This document shows, one piece after another, positions 34,961-45,395 of a stretch of 64,000 nt of DNA (positions within the stretch are counted from its first letter, which is position 1; each line of letters starts with the position of its first letter). The stretch spans positions 456,333,311 through 456,397,310 of the forward strand of contig NC_133538.1 of NCBI RefSeq assembly GCF_048544455.1. The letters are read 5' to 3'. The DNA is from Silene latifolia. Its lineage: Eukaryota; Streptophyta; Magnoliopsida; Caryophyllales; Caryophyllaceae. The notes beneath the pieces were generated by a model. That model saw nothing but the letters and a program-made list of their open reading frames with translations. It had not been told where the DNA came from and searched no databases. A program made the position numbers and the translations under genes.

Positions 34961-36411
34961 TGAAGTGCGACAAACAGTAGCTTCTGGTCCTGTACAAGTC
35001 GGTCGATCGACTGAGATTGCTGCTGAAGGTGATTCTTTTCGTCCTCCAATGCCAAATAACTTGAGGGATCACCTGTTTCGGGGTACGATAACTCCGAAAG
35101 TATTGAGTCAAGACCCGAATGCTGATGGGTCTGCATTCGGTTCAAAATGGCGACCCGATGACGATAAATGGTTCATTTCTGAGACGGTCTGAAGAAGGGT
35201 CGAGCTACAACAAGAAGAAGGTGGTGGATTTTCAGCCTAAATCCACTGACGTCGGCATGAGAGACTTAGAGGAGAGGGCTAAGTTACTTCTTACAGCCCC
35301 CTATCCGGAGAGATTGGTGCCGACGAAGGAACAAGTATCTTTCAATAAATTTGAAAATGTTGTTCGTAGTCTAAACGTACAAGTACCTTTCCTAGAATTA
35401 GTTAATCAAGTGCCTGCTTATATGAAGTTTATGAAGCAATTACTTTCTAAAAAGAAGTCACTTGAAACTGTACATACTGTCGCATTAACTGAGGAGACAT
35501 GCTCTTACTTGTCCCATACTGCACCCCTTAAGCTAGAAGACCCGGGAAGCTTTTCAGTCCTATGTAATATTGGCACCTTTCCTATTGAGAATGCCTTATG
35601 TGACCTAGGAGCCAGTATTAGCGTTATGCCCTTTAGTCTTGCTAGGAAGCTGAAGTTGAATAGGTTTGCAGTCACAAATATGACAGTACAGATGGCTGAT
35701 CGCTCTGCGGTCTAGCAAATAGGAGTCTTAGAGGACATCCCCGTGCAAATAGGGAAGTTTTTCTTCCCTGTTGACTTCGTGGTGCTTGATATGCCCGAAG
35801 ATGCACACATACCTATCATACTAGGTAGACCATTCCTGCACACTGCTGGTGCAGTTATTGATGTTGGCTCAGGTACTTTGACCTTTAAGGTAGGTAAGCA
35901 TTCCATTGTCTTTGCCCATACAGCTAGGAAGAAAGACCTCATGTGGCCTGTCACTTGCAATACGGTTTCTGAAAAGAAATCCTATTTTATACTTCCTGAT
36001 ATGCCTGTCTCTATTCCTAATCTTGTTGAACACCTCCGCCCTAGATTGGGAGCAAAGTGGAGGAAGATTATTCTGTTTTAGACATTGCAGGAGCTGGTTT
36101 GGGGAAGGGAGAGATGCATGTTGCTCCAGGTGTGAAGGAGCAAGTCGTTTCATGAGGCGGTCTAGGTTGCCTTAGCTATGGCACGGATGAGGAGCTTGAA
36201 GATGAGCCAGTCAAAGTGAGAGAGTCCGACCTGGACTTTGATGAGCTAGAAGAGGTCATTGATTGGGGATGAAGCTATTGATCCGTTGAGATCTACGTAT
36301 GTTGAAGCTAAGAAGGGTGCAGCTAAGAAGATGAGCACCGTTGAGGCTACCTCTTTTAGCCAGAAGCCAATCAAGTGGGCCATTCCGTGGTCGTTCTTAA
36401 TCAACTATTAG

Positions 36412-38632
36412 TTGATCGAGACTTCTTCAAAACCTTTGCTTTTTATTGCTTTTGAACCTTTTTAGTGCTTTTGTGTGCGCGAGACTTCGCCTTTTAATAA
36501 GTTTGCTTAGGATTTTGAATGCTTTAGTCGGTTACTTTGGGTTTTGCGCAATTTTGGGCGCGTATTATTATGCATTTCCAGGTTTATAGACCTTATTAGT
36601 TCAATTTATTGAGCTAATTCGACGAAATCAGGAAGTTACAGCAGTATTTCCAGTCGATCGACCGCCTACCATAGTCGATCGACTGAGGTGCGACTTCCAG
36701 GAGCCTCTGTTCCTGTTCATTCCGGTCGATCGACTGCCTACCATGGTCGATCGACCGGGGACGCTACTGTACCTTCTCACGACCTCTCCCCTGCTGTGTT
36801 TGGTCGATTTGCGGAATTAAGGGAGTTTTCTACTCCACTTTATTTTCCGTCATATTTCTGATTTCTTCCATTTTCTTAATTTTACACATACTTACCGCTT
36901 CAAAATTGTTTTCTCGGACTTATGCGTGGTTCTTTTGTCTTTTCAGGTACTTATTGGTAACACTGCTGGCTACTGAAACCTCTCAGCTCACGCTGGTTTG
37001 GGGAGGTTTCCTTTTGCTGCGCTTAAAGTCTTGTGAGTTCCCGAGTTCCACTTCATGTCATATTTCTTTATTTTCTCGCAAATTCCCGTTTCCTTTTTCT
37101 TCATAACATGATTTTGCACAATGGGGACATTGTACGATTTGGTTTGGGGAAGGGTTTTGCGTCACATATCATTTGCTTGCATTCACGTTTACATTTCAGT
37201 TTGCATTTGTTTGTTTCGTTTCTTATATATACAAAAATTCAAAAAATTGAAAAAATTCAAAAAATTCAAAAATTGCACGTTTATTTTAGCATATAGGTCG
37301 AGTCGGAACGGTAGTATTTCAATGATGACATTGCATTTGCATCTGTTTTTGCCTAAACCGTGCTAACTGACGTGTTATTAGTAGAATCGTATAAGTGCAT
37401 ATCTACAAGTTTTCGTTAATTATTTGCTGGACTTGAGACTTGACTTAGATATTTGGCGAACTACTTATATTTTCTGAGTTATTAGAGCCTATAACTGGTG
37501 TCATTCATGACCAGTTTATCTAGGATTGTGAGTAGTTACTCCTTATGAGACATGTTTCATTAATATGCATAATTATGAATTTAATCTGCTTAATACCTGT
37601 ATGCATTCGGTTTGTGGTTTGTTGACACATGTGGTAGAGGTCTCCTTTTCTTATTTTACCCATAAGCTCCACACTGCCAAAAACAACCTTTTTGTCCCAT
37701 TACTACATCCTACATTTAGCCTGCCTTTGTCAAGCTAGTTGTTTATGTTTCTGGGGTGTTACTTTGTTTTTGGTAGCATATGCTCATTTTTGAGATGTTG
37801 TTGGGGAGATGAAAGGAAGGAAAGAAAGAAATAGAAAAGAAAGAAAAAAAAAGAAGAAGAGAAAAATGATTCGAAAAAGAAAAAAAAAAAGTGTTGTACT
37901 GTATAGGCAGTCGATCGACTGGCATCATCGGTCGATCGACTGGGACCCGAGCCGAGAAAGATAAAAAATCATTTTCGCATGATTCAAGTTTTATTAGATG
38001 GCGATTTTTACCCCCATGTTTCATTTATATATTATGGGGAGTTGATTTATTACGGAGATTGTGAGTTTTGTGCTTGCTATAGCACCGGTCAATTGAAGTT
38101 TGAGCGAGAAGTGGATATTGTCTTATGGTTTTATTACGGTACTAGCTTGATCACCTGTACCCCCACATTCCCATAAATGTTTTGCCTTTCCTGCCCATTA
38201 CCTCACATATCCCATATATACCTCGGCATGTGTCATGGTCATTTGTTCGGTTGGAATGCATATGTGCGGTTGTAGAGATTGCTTTCATATTATATTGCAA
38301 GCATGTTCTTATAGGTCGTAGTTAGGTGAGTGTCACCAACAAAATGAATTCTTTTTATCTTATACTTATATTCACCTGCATTTATTGAGTGATTTGAGCG
38401 ACCCGTGAGAGTCCAATTTGATAAGTCTCTATAGTCGACGGTTCAGCAGTTTTTAACGACTTCATATTTCGTTTGCATGATTCGCATTGCTAATTAATTG
38501 TTAGTTGTTGCATTGAAATGGTTTAGGTTTTACATTTTGCAATTCTCTCTGAGATTGAACTCGTTCCAATAGGTCATTAGATCGAGTCTAGTTCTTGCTT
38601 GGGGACAAGCAAGGTTTTGGTTTGGGGAAGTT
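36412..38632 (+). other. Non-coding 3' region of element A
   Basis: 2.2 kb between gag-protease and the 3' LTR, where a polymerase would be expected but none is found. It holds palindrome pairs at 36653/36674, 36725/36746 and 37910/37931, an AG-rich stretch at 37805-37890, and purine-tract look-alikes at 36995 and 37141. Confidence 0.8.
38619..38632 (+). promoter_or_regulatory. Polypurine tract of element A
   Basis: ggtttggggaag followed by tt and the LTR. It should prime plus-strand DNA synthesis. Confidence 0.8.
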
Positions 38633-40143
38633 TGATGCGTGTCATTTATATGATGTTTTACACCCTATTTTACACGCATTTCAGAGCTCATTTGTGTAGT
38701 TTAAAGCTACTATTTGCCCCATTTCGTCTACTTTCGTATTTTTATGTAATATTTCAGATTTATGCGGAAATGAGTAGATTTTGAGCCAAATCCGTCCCCA
38801 AGTATCTTGCACTGCATTTGACGTGAAGTATTTACTCAAGGAACGAGCTTGGTGCGCATTTCGAGGCCCGAAAGACAAATCTACGAGAAGTTAGAAGTCA
38901 AGAGTCAGCTAAAGAAGTCGATCGACCGGGTCCTATGGTCGATCGACCAACCCACAGGTTCCAATAGCTACTGTTCAGTATAGACCAGTGGATCGACCGG
39001 TCCCAGCAGTCGATCGACCAAGACGCTATCTCAGACGTGAATTAGAAGATCGAGAATTAGCAAGCCCATGATATATTAGGTTTAGAAATAATAGCTGCGT
39101 ACTTTTCCTTTATAACGCAGCTTGAGTTTTGAGAATAAACATTCAGTTTTCAATCCAGTAACATTCAGTTTTATCAGTTTTTAGAATATCAAATAATTAG
39201 GGTTCGGAATATTGTTTCGCATTGGATTTTCGTTCGTGCTTTTAATCTTTCCGTTACAATTCCTCTGCAATATCGGTATTCCCCTATTCTTATTTCAATT
39301 CATCTTTATTGCGTTGATAGTATAGAAATTGCTAGTTAGTTTCCCGAAGCCACAATTATCGTTTTACGCTAATCTTTTATTCCGTTAATTCAAGCATGAA
39401 TTCAGTAGTTTTAATCCTTTATATTATTGTTGTTTCCACTATAGTCATGAGTAGCTAAATTATTCGTGCTAGGATATAGGGAATCTGTAGGATTAGGCGG
39501 CGTAGAATGGTAGACTGAAATCGCGTGTCAGTCGATCGACCGCCATACCTGGTCGATCGACTGACCACGCGAGGTGTTACCTTCGTTTTAATTGTTTTAA
39601 TTTCTATATTTGACGAATCGAGTGCACGCGAGTAGTTGAATGTTTGGGTTATGACTGACCCATTATATCGAAAGATAGGGAAGGTTGATTGACCACTAAG
39701 TAAAATGACTAAACTATGCTGAGATCGAAAGATAGGTAAAGTTTAGGTTTTTAGTCACTTTTCAGGACGAAAGTCAGTATTAGTGATATTAGGGGCTTGT
39801 AGCGAGATCGAAAGATGCTACATGTTAAGAGTGGACCGAGAGGACCTCTTGTTTTCCCGCCTCGTGTGTTTGATTTAGACCTACTTAGTATGCTGCCGCC
39901 GAAACTATAGTGAACCGACCATCCTAGTACCCCTTCTTTTATCTGTTTTATCCGTCTATTTAGTTTATTGCCTTTAGCTATAGACCAAATCAATTCAACC
40001 CCCACATTCGTTACCTTAGACTAGAATTAGACAATTATTAATTACATTCGCCTCCTTGTGGTTCGACCCTGTTACCACTAGCCTAGGTTAGTTTTAATAG
40101 GAAATATAAATATTATTTTTGGTACTCACAACGACGGGTATCA
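38633..40143 (+). repeat. 3' LTR of element A
   Basis: 1,511 bp. Palindrome pairs at 38917/38938, 38988/39009 (first copy with one substitution) and 39531/39552, all 21 bp apart. Confidence 0.93.
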
Positions 40144-40148
40144 CTAAC
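40144..40148. repeat. Target-site duplication (right) of element A
   Basis: ctaac, identical to 23293-23297. Confidence 0.9.
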
Positions 40149-40610
40149 TCTGTTGGACGCCCATAATGTAGGAGAATTCGCCCGTCCTGCTTGTGGCACG
40201 CTCGGGTTGTGTAGTTGGGATGCCCGTCTTGAGCATCAGGACGCTCGGGCTGAGCTTGGGACGCCCGTCTCACAGGTCAGTGTGGCTTCGTCTTCATTTT
40301 GCTGCTTCAAGATCCGTGGGGATCATTGAGGAGGCTTCGGGTTCCTTCATCATTGCCCAAATACTTGTGTTATTGATCTAGGCCTTTAGTATCGGTCTCC
40401 TCCTTGATGCTTGGTCGTTAGATGCGATCAATTTAGCTGCATTTTTGTTCCATACACGCAAAGCTAGCGCTCCTTCCCTACCAAGGGCACAAAACCTCAT
40501 AGAATATGCAAAGTAGATAGCTTAAGATATAAATGACCCTAATACATGCAAGTAAGGATAGGAACGAGGCTAGTTCGGTGACTAAATATGTGTAAATATG
40601 AGTCACATCA
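40149..40610 (-). repeat. gypsy LTR (family G), right part
   Basis: Continuation of 22190-23297 after element A. It ends gtcacatca at 40610, matching the end of the LTR at 61187 (ggtcacatca). It contains several copies of gacgcccgtc/gacgctcggg-type GC-rich phrases, which also have a counterpart in the LTR at 60690-60850. Confidence 0.75.
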
Positions 40611-41263
40611 TATTCCTCGACGGATAGTTTTTATAGGGGAAGTTTTTGTGGGGTCTTATAATGGAGTCTTATTGTGGGGTTGATTATTGTGGGGTGCATG
40701 CGAGAATGGTCGCGGGACCAATCCCTTCTGGAACTGGGAGCTTTGGGTGCTTAGAGGTCCCTTCATTGGATGCGGTGCTGGTGTTGGCGGGTTGAATAAC
40801 AGCCAATGGTAAGAATCCTTAAGTCCGGTGATCCATTCTAAGAGACTGGCTATGGCTTCTTCGACCTGCTGAATCATGGTGAGCATGGTTACGGTGCTGA
40901 ATACGAACATCACGTTCGGGGTGTCCTTTTCCAAGGCATTCCCCTCGTTCTCAATAGGCAGGACGAGGTGTGAGCAATTAAGAGCTGGCACATCGTTGGA
41001 GATGACGTGGATTCCCAAGGGGTTTGTCCTGTTATTTGGTTTTGCTGGCGGAGGTAAGGGTAATTCTTCTTTCTCAATCCTATCTTGAGTGGCATGCTTC
41101 AGCTTGAAGCAAGCTTCTGTGTCATGACCTTTGCCTTGGTGATACTGGCAGTAGGCGTTAGGGTTCCAAAAGCGGGTTTTCTTTGCCTCAGATGGGTCCG
41201 GAGTTGGTCCAATTGGCTGCAGTTTCCCTTGATCCATGAGCCTTTGTAGGGCGCTAGCATAGG
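40611..41263 (-). pseudogene. gypsy gag fragment with zinc knuckle
   Basis: A minus-strand frame (41237-40656) encodes FWNPNAYCQYHQGKGHDTEAC, with the spacing CxxHxxxxGHxxxxC typical of the gag of large plant gypsy elements (Tat/Ogre-like), then a Pro-rich tail. The gag sequence continues upstream in another frame to 41263 and is cut there by a copia LTR. No other part of this element is visible nearby. Confidence 0.75.
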
Positions 41264-42543
41264 TGTTAGAAAATGTGTCCTCAACAATAGTGCGATCACA
41301 TGATTAAATATCATAATTAAATCTCATATCAAGAATATGAAAAGGATGATTCTTTATATATAGTCAACTGATCATCATTAATCGGTAATGATTGGCTAAC
41401 TAGAGTTTGACATTACTGTCGTATGACGTGGTGGTCAGTTGATCCCTTTAGGTCACACCTATAGGATAAGGCCCAAATAGATATTTAATTAATTATATGC
41501 TATACAGATTGATTAATTCCTTAATTATGGGAGTGCGATTTTACGTCTTATTGTAATGTGATTAAATAAGATTTAATTTAGTAATTAAGTGTTAAATTAC
41601 TAAATTAGTTGAGGTTTTATATAAGTTTTAAGATAAAGGTAATTGGTTATTTAAAGTTACAAGGAGTTGTAATTTTAACTAACTAGCAATTATAGGACCC
41701 ATTATATATTGATATAATGGTAGTATACTACTGAAAAGTGGAGTGTATATTATATTATTAATTGTAATATTTAAGTGTTAAATGATAACATTAATAATTA
41801 ATTATGTAAGATAGTTAAACATATGACTTATAAGAATTTATAGGACAAATGACAAAAGGCAAAAATGACCAAAAGGGCTCCATAATTCCGGCCAAAAGAG
41901 AGAGCAAAAGATGCTCCATTTGTCTTTTGTTTATTTTGGTTAGAATGTGATAGTGACATATCACATAAGCTTTAATCATGCTATTTCTTACAACACTCTA
42001 CCTACACTAAGGATACAAGTAAAAACAAGTAAAAAAATATTCCCCCCCATGCAAAGAGCAACCGGTTTTGCCCTTATATATGAGCACTTGTTGCTCATTT
42101 TTACTTGCTTGCTTTTTGCTTGTTTCCACTAATATTTTCCTCACATGCAAAATCCTTAAAACACTCTCAAATACTAATACTCTCCAACTATTACTAGAGG
42201 TAGTAATACTAGAAATATTAGTAATATTAAGGTAATATTTCTACCACATATCTAGTTAATATTAGTAGGAACTTTTGGGTTAAATCTTGGGTGCAACTTA
42301 TTGGAGGGTCTTCTATACTTGGTGTCTTAGGAGGATCATCCGTCATATTAAGCTCAAGAACAAGTGAAAGAAGGTGACCTTACTTGTGCCCATATTTTCG
42401 AACCAACCATCAATGTAAGGGACATTGTTTTTCTTATTAATCTCTTATTTTGTTATGCATGCACCGGATCTAAAGAACATATAATTAAGAAGTTATTTAG
42501 TTCACTATTAGAGGAGTATAATAATAGGTACATGAACCTAACA
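41264..42543 (+). repeat. copia 5' LTR inserted in the gypsy gag
   Basis: 1,280 bp, tgttagaaaa to gaacctaaca, followed by a primer site. Same LTR family as 19618-21910. Confidence 0.88.
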
Positions 42544-42545
42544 AG

Positions 42546-42557
42546 TGGTATCAGAGC
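42546..42557 (+). promoter_or_regulatory. Primer-binding site of the copia at 41264
   Basis: tggtatcagagc, initiator-Met tRNA type. Only about 70 bp of leader follow before a LINE interrupts. Confidence 0.9.
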
Positions 42558-42624
42558 ATAAGGATGTTGCATGCATAATCGGTTATTGTTTTTCCGAGTT
42601 AAAATGTTAACATATAAAACTAAA

Positions 42625-43490
42625 AATTTCCAAGGAGCACAATTTTTCTATCCCTGCTGCTGGCTTGTGGGCAAACTGGATCAAGACCTATGTCCTGAAA
42701 CAGGAATCCATTTGGTCACTTATCAGTAAAGAACAGTTTCCTTCTTGTTTAAAAAATATTCTCAAAACAAGGGACATCTTTGTCTCTCTCTCTCAGGGTC
42801 TGCTCAGCACCAGCTAAATGCTTGGTGTGCTGGTTCTCATATCTCTGCTAACCTTCTCTACTTATTCTTCAGGCAGCCTACTCCTGTTGGGGATTGGGCT
42901 ACTAGTCTAACCTACTCAGGGATTCTGCCTAGTCACAGGATTATCTCTTTTATGGCAGTCCAGGGGCAGCTTGCTACTGTGATTAATCTTCAAAGAAGAG
43001 GGTTCTCTCTTGCTAACAAATGTTGTCTGTGTGAGACCCATGAAGAGAACCATGCTCATCTCTTCTTTTCCTGTCCTTATTCTCCTCATGTTTGGTCTTC
43101 TATTCTTCAGTGGATGAATGTAGTCAGGCCTGTTTTAACTTTTCAGCAAGAACTCTCCCTCCTGGATACTTCTTATATGACTAGATGGAGAAAGCATTGG
43201 TTCCAAGTCTCTATTGCAGCTGTAGTTCACTCTCTGTGGACTGAAAGGAATCACAGGCTTTTTGCTTAGGGGCAGCTCTCCCCATCTGCTCTGCTTGACA
43301 AAATCAAGTTTAAGATTGCTGTTAGAATGAACATGCGACACTCTGCGCTTTTTTTAGCTAACCTTCAGTCTGTTTAAGATTTTCCCTTTGTTTAGTTTGA
43401 GTTGTTCTTTATTGGATAGTTTTTGCAAAATGTAATTTCTTTTCTTCTTAAGAAATGAAATGATAAATCTTTTGCAAAAAAAAAAAAAAC
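42625..43490 (+). mobile_element. 5'-truncated LINE with poly(A) tail
   Basis: Coding LINE sequence starts abruptly near 42625 and ends in a run of 13-14 A at about 43477-43490. The left boundary is estimated from where copia leader similarity stops. Confidence 0.8.
42640..43269 (+). pseudogene. LINE ORF2 C-terminus (zf-RVT)
   Basis: Pieces in two frames: first a stretch with WANWIKTYVLKQESIWSL, then after a +1 shift near 42740 a frame to 43269 with LPSHRIISFMAVQGQL, CCLCETHEENHAHLFFSCPY and VVHSLWTERNHRLF. This is the zf-RVT zinc-binding domain found after reverse transcriptase in plant L1-type LINEs. It is unrelated at the sequence level to the LINE at 19851. Confidence 0.85.
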
Positions 43491-43888
43491 CAAAAGAAAA
43501 ATTATTAAGTGTTAATAATTCAAAACAAAATTACTAAGAGTGTTACTAATAGACTTGTACATATTTTCAAGGCTAATTTTACATAATATCTAGTTAATAT
43601 TAGTAAGATTTTGGGGTTAGTTCTTGGGCGCTTAAGAGAGGAGGTGTTCTACCTTGGACACTTGAAGATGGAGGATCTTGCCATTTATTATAAGCTCAAG
43701 AACAACCAAGATGGTGATCTTGGTTGTGCCCAAATACTACCATTTCTCAATATAACGAAAATTATGTTCCTCATCTTTTATATTAATATGCTTTAATATT
43801 GCATGCATGTTACATAGATCACAAAAACACAAATTATGAGATAATTTGACATTTAATTAGAGTGTCTAATTAGAATCTATGATCTTTC
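43491..43888 (+). repeat. Fragment of a copia LTR 3' half
   Basis: Resembles 42180-42480 of the LTR at 41264: tatctagttaatattagta, then ttgggcgc/ttgggtgc, then aagctcaagaacaa. Diverged, and truncated on both sides. Confidence 0.6.
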
Positions 43889-43893
43889 ATGGA

Positions 43894-44131
43894 CTCGGTC
43901 GAGTGGGGTATATGCATTTTTGAACAATCGCTGCTGTTTTGGGGCACTCGATCGAGTAAGTCGGGTACTCGATCGAGTAAGGGCTACTCGATCGAGTAGG
44001 AGTGGGGCTCGATCGAGTGGGTAATGTGATGCTTTCTGGTCAGGTTCTGGAATTGAGGTACTCGATCGAGTAAGTGGGCAACTCGATCAAGTGAGGTCAC
44101 GCGATCGAGTGGGATGAGTTGCTCGGTCGAG
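43894..44131. repeat. Phased ctcgatcgag arrays upstream of chromovirus gag
   Basis: A perfect 10-bp palindrome ctcgatcgag occurs at 43947, 43968, 43987 and 44008, with start spacings 21, 19 and 21 bp. Further perfect or one-off copies lie at 43894, 44061, 44082, 44100 and 44122. Confidence 0.95.
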
Positions 44132-44210
44132 TGAGGTCCGCACAGGTTATATACGTGTTTAGTGTTGGGATGTGTGTTTACGTTTACCTCTTTTCTTATA
44201 TAGTTCAAAG

Positions 44211-45395
44211 ATGCCGCCAAAGAGATCCGCTTTGTATGCTAGGGCTGAGTTGATGAGTGTAGATGAAGTTTCCAAGATGCTTGAACATCAAGAGGCGCTT
44301 ACCGAGGCCTTAAAGAAGTTTGGGAAGGACAAAGAGGCTGGGATAGACTTCTCTAGATGAGTACTACCATAGCCCGTTTCAACCCAAAGGAATACATGGG
44401 TACCGGAGCTCCAATTTTGCTCGACAATTGGCATAAGGAGATGGAAAACATCTTAAATGTGGTTCACTGTCCTGAGGACTTTAAAGTGGAACAAGCTGTG
44501 TTCTACTTGAGAGATGCTGCGGGAGAGTGGTGGGATAAGGTAAGGGATATTGCTCTGGACTTATATGTAAGGAAAGGGAAGTCAGCTATACCATGGAGCG
44601 AGTTTAAGAGAGCTATGCGCCGAGAGTTTGTCCCTGAGCATGTTCGTAGTCACTGAGGGAGGAGTTTGATGATTTCAAAATGACCGTATATGACTGTGGC
44701 TGAGTACTATCATAAATTTAATGAGAAGGCTAGGTATGCAGAGGATATGGGGTTGAACCAGGAGAACTTAGCGCTGAGATTTGAAAAGGGCTTGACCTAC
44801 AGAATAATGGAGAAGTTATCGGTTTGGGTTCTTACAGATGGTAAAGAGGTGTATGAGAGAGCTGAGAGATTGGTCGAAATGGCCAAGGAGAACAGGGAGA
44901 GAGGTCCCGAGAAGAGGAAGGCTGAAAGTCAGGGTGGTAGTCAGTCCAGTTACAAGAGGGGCAACCATAACCAAGCAAAGGCTTACTCATCGGGATCGGG
45001 GTTTAGTAGTGGAGCTTCTTATGGTCGTGGTCATGGTGGTGGTAGTAGCAGCTGGGGTATATCTTGTTACAACTGTGGCGGTATGGGCCATAAGAGACAT
45101 GAGTGTAATAGTACTGTGAGAAGGGGTTTTCAGAGGCCATCACAAGGGAGTTTCTCTCAGGGTCCGTCTCGGAGTTATGCTAGAAACAAGCCGGCTAGGT
45201 AATGGAACAATCAAGGTTGTCAGAGTAACAACAATGGTGGATCTAACCGCAATGGCGGTAATTCTTATCAGAAACCGGCAGCTAACAAAAACCAGGGGTC
45301 GGCTGCCAAGCCATCTACTAGTGCTCGTACCATCCAGGGAGGTGCACAAAAGACCAGTGGAAAGTTACTCATGATGGACAAGAAAGCTGCTGAGG
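44211..45395 (+). pseudogene. Chromovirus gag, broken
   Basis: The start MPPKRSALYARAEL at 44211 is preceded by only untranslated sequence. The gag core (44390-44640) contains AGEWWDKVRD and FKRAMRREFVPEHV, continuing at 44690 with TVAEYYHKFNEKARYAED. A Gly/Ser/Arg-rich stretch precedes the CCHC knuckle (CYNCGGMGHKRHEC, near 45066). Frameshift near 44355; stops near 44655 and 45200. The tail runs in frame to the protease. Confidence 0.88.

Larger units (their letters stand above)
34683..36411 (+). pseudogene. Element A gag-protease, C-terminal part
   Basis: Resumes at the duplicated gccgg in the frame reading AGMKILESQIVQLASKN. A linker contains the palindrome pair at 34930/34951 (translated SRSTDIPGRSTE), then the NNLRDHLFRGT stretch and an aspartic-protease domain with CDLGASISVMP near 35601 and [10 protein letters not shown] near 35812. 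It ends in an acidic tail near 36180-36410. Lesions include a frameshift near 35180, a TAG at 35713-35715, a stop near 36080 and further shifts. The protease would cleave gag; no polymerase follows. Confidence 0.9.
23298..40143 (+). mobile_element. Athila-like gag-protease-only LTR element (A)
   Basis: LTRs at 23298-24765 and 38633-40143, primer site 24771-24788, a gag-protease frame split by nested element B, a 2.2-kb 3' region and a purine tract at 38619-38632. It is flanked by perfect ctaac duplications. Without B it is about 8.4 kb. No reverse transcriptase, RNase H or integrase sequence is present between gag-protease and the 3' LTR, so it must have relied on a partner element. It resembles the TR-GAG class of non-autonomous retrotransposons, with a protease domain in addition. 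Confidence 0.93.
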
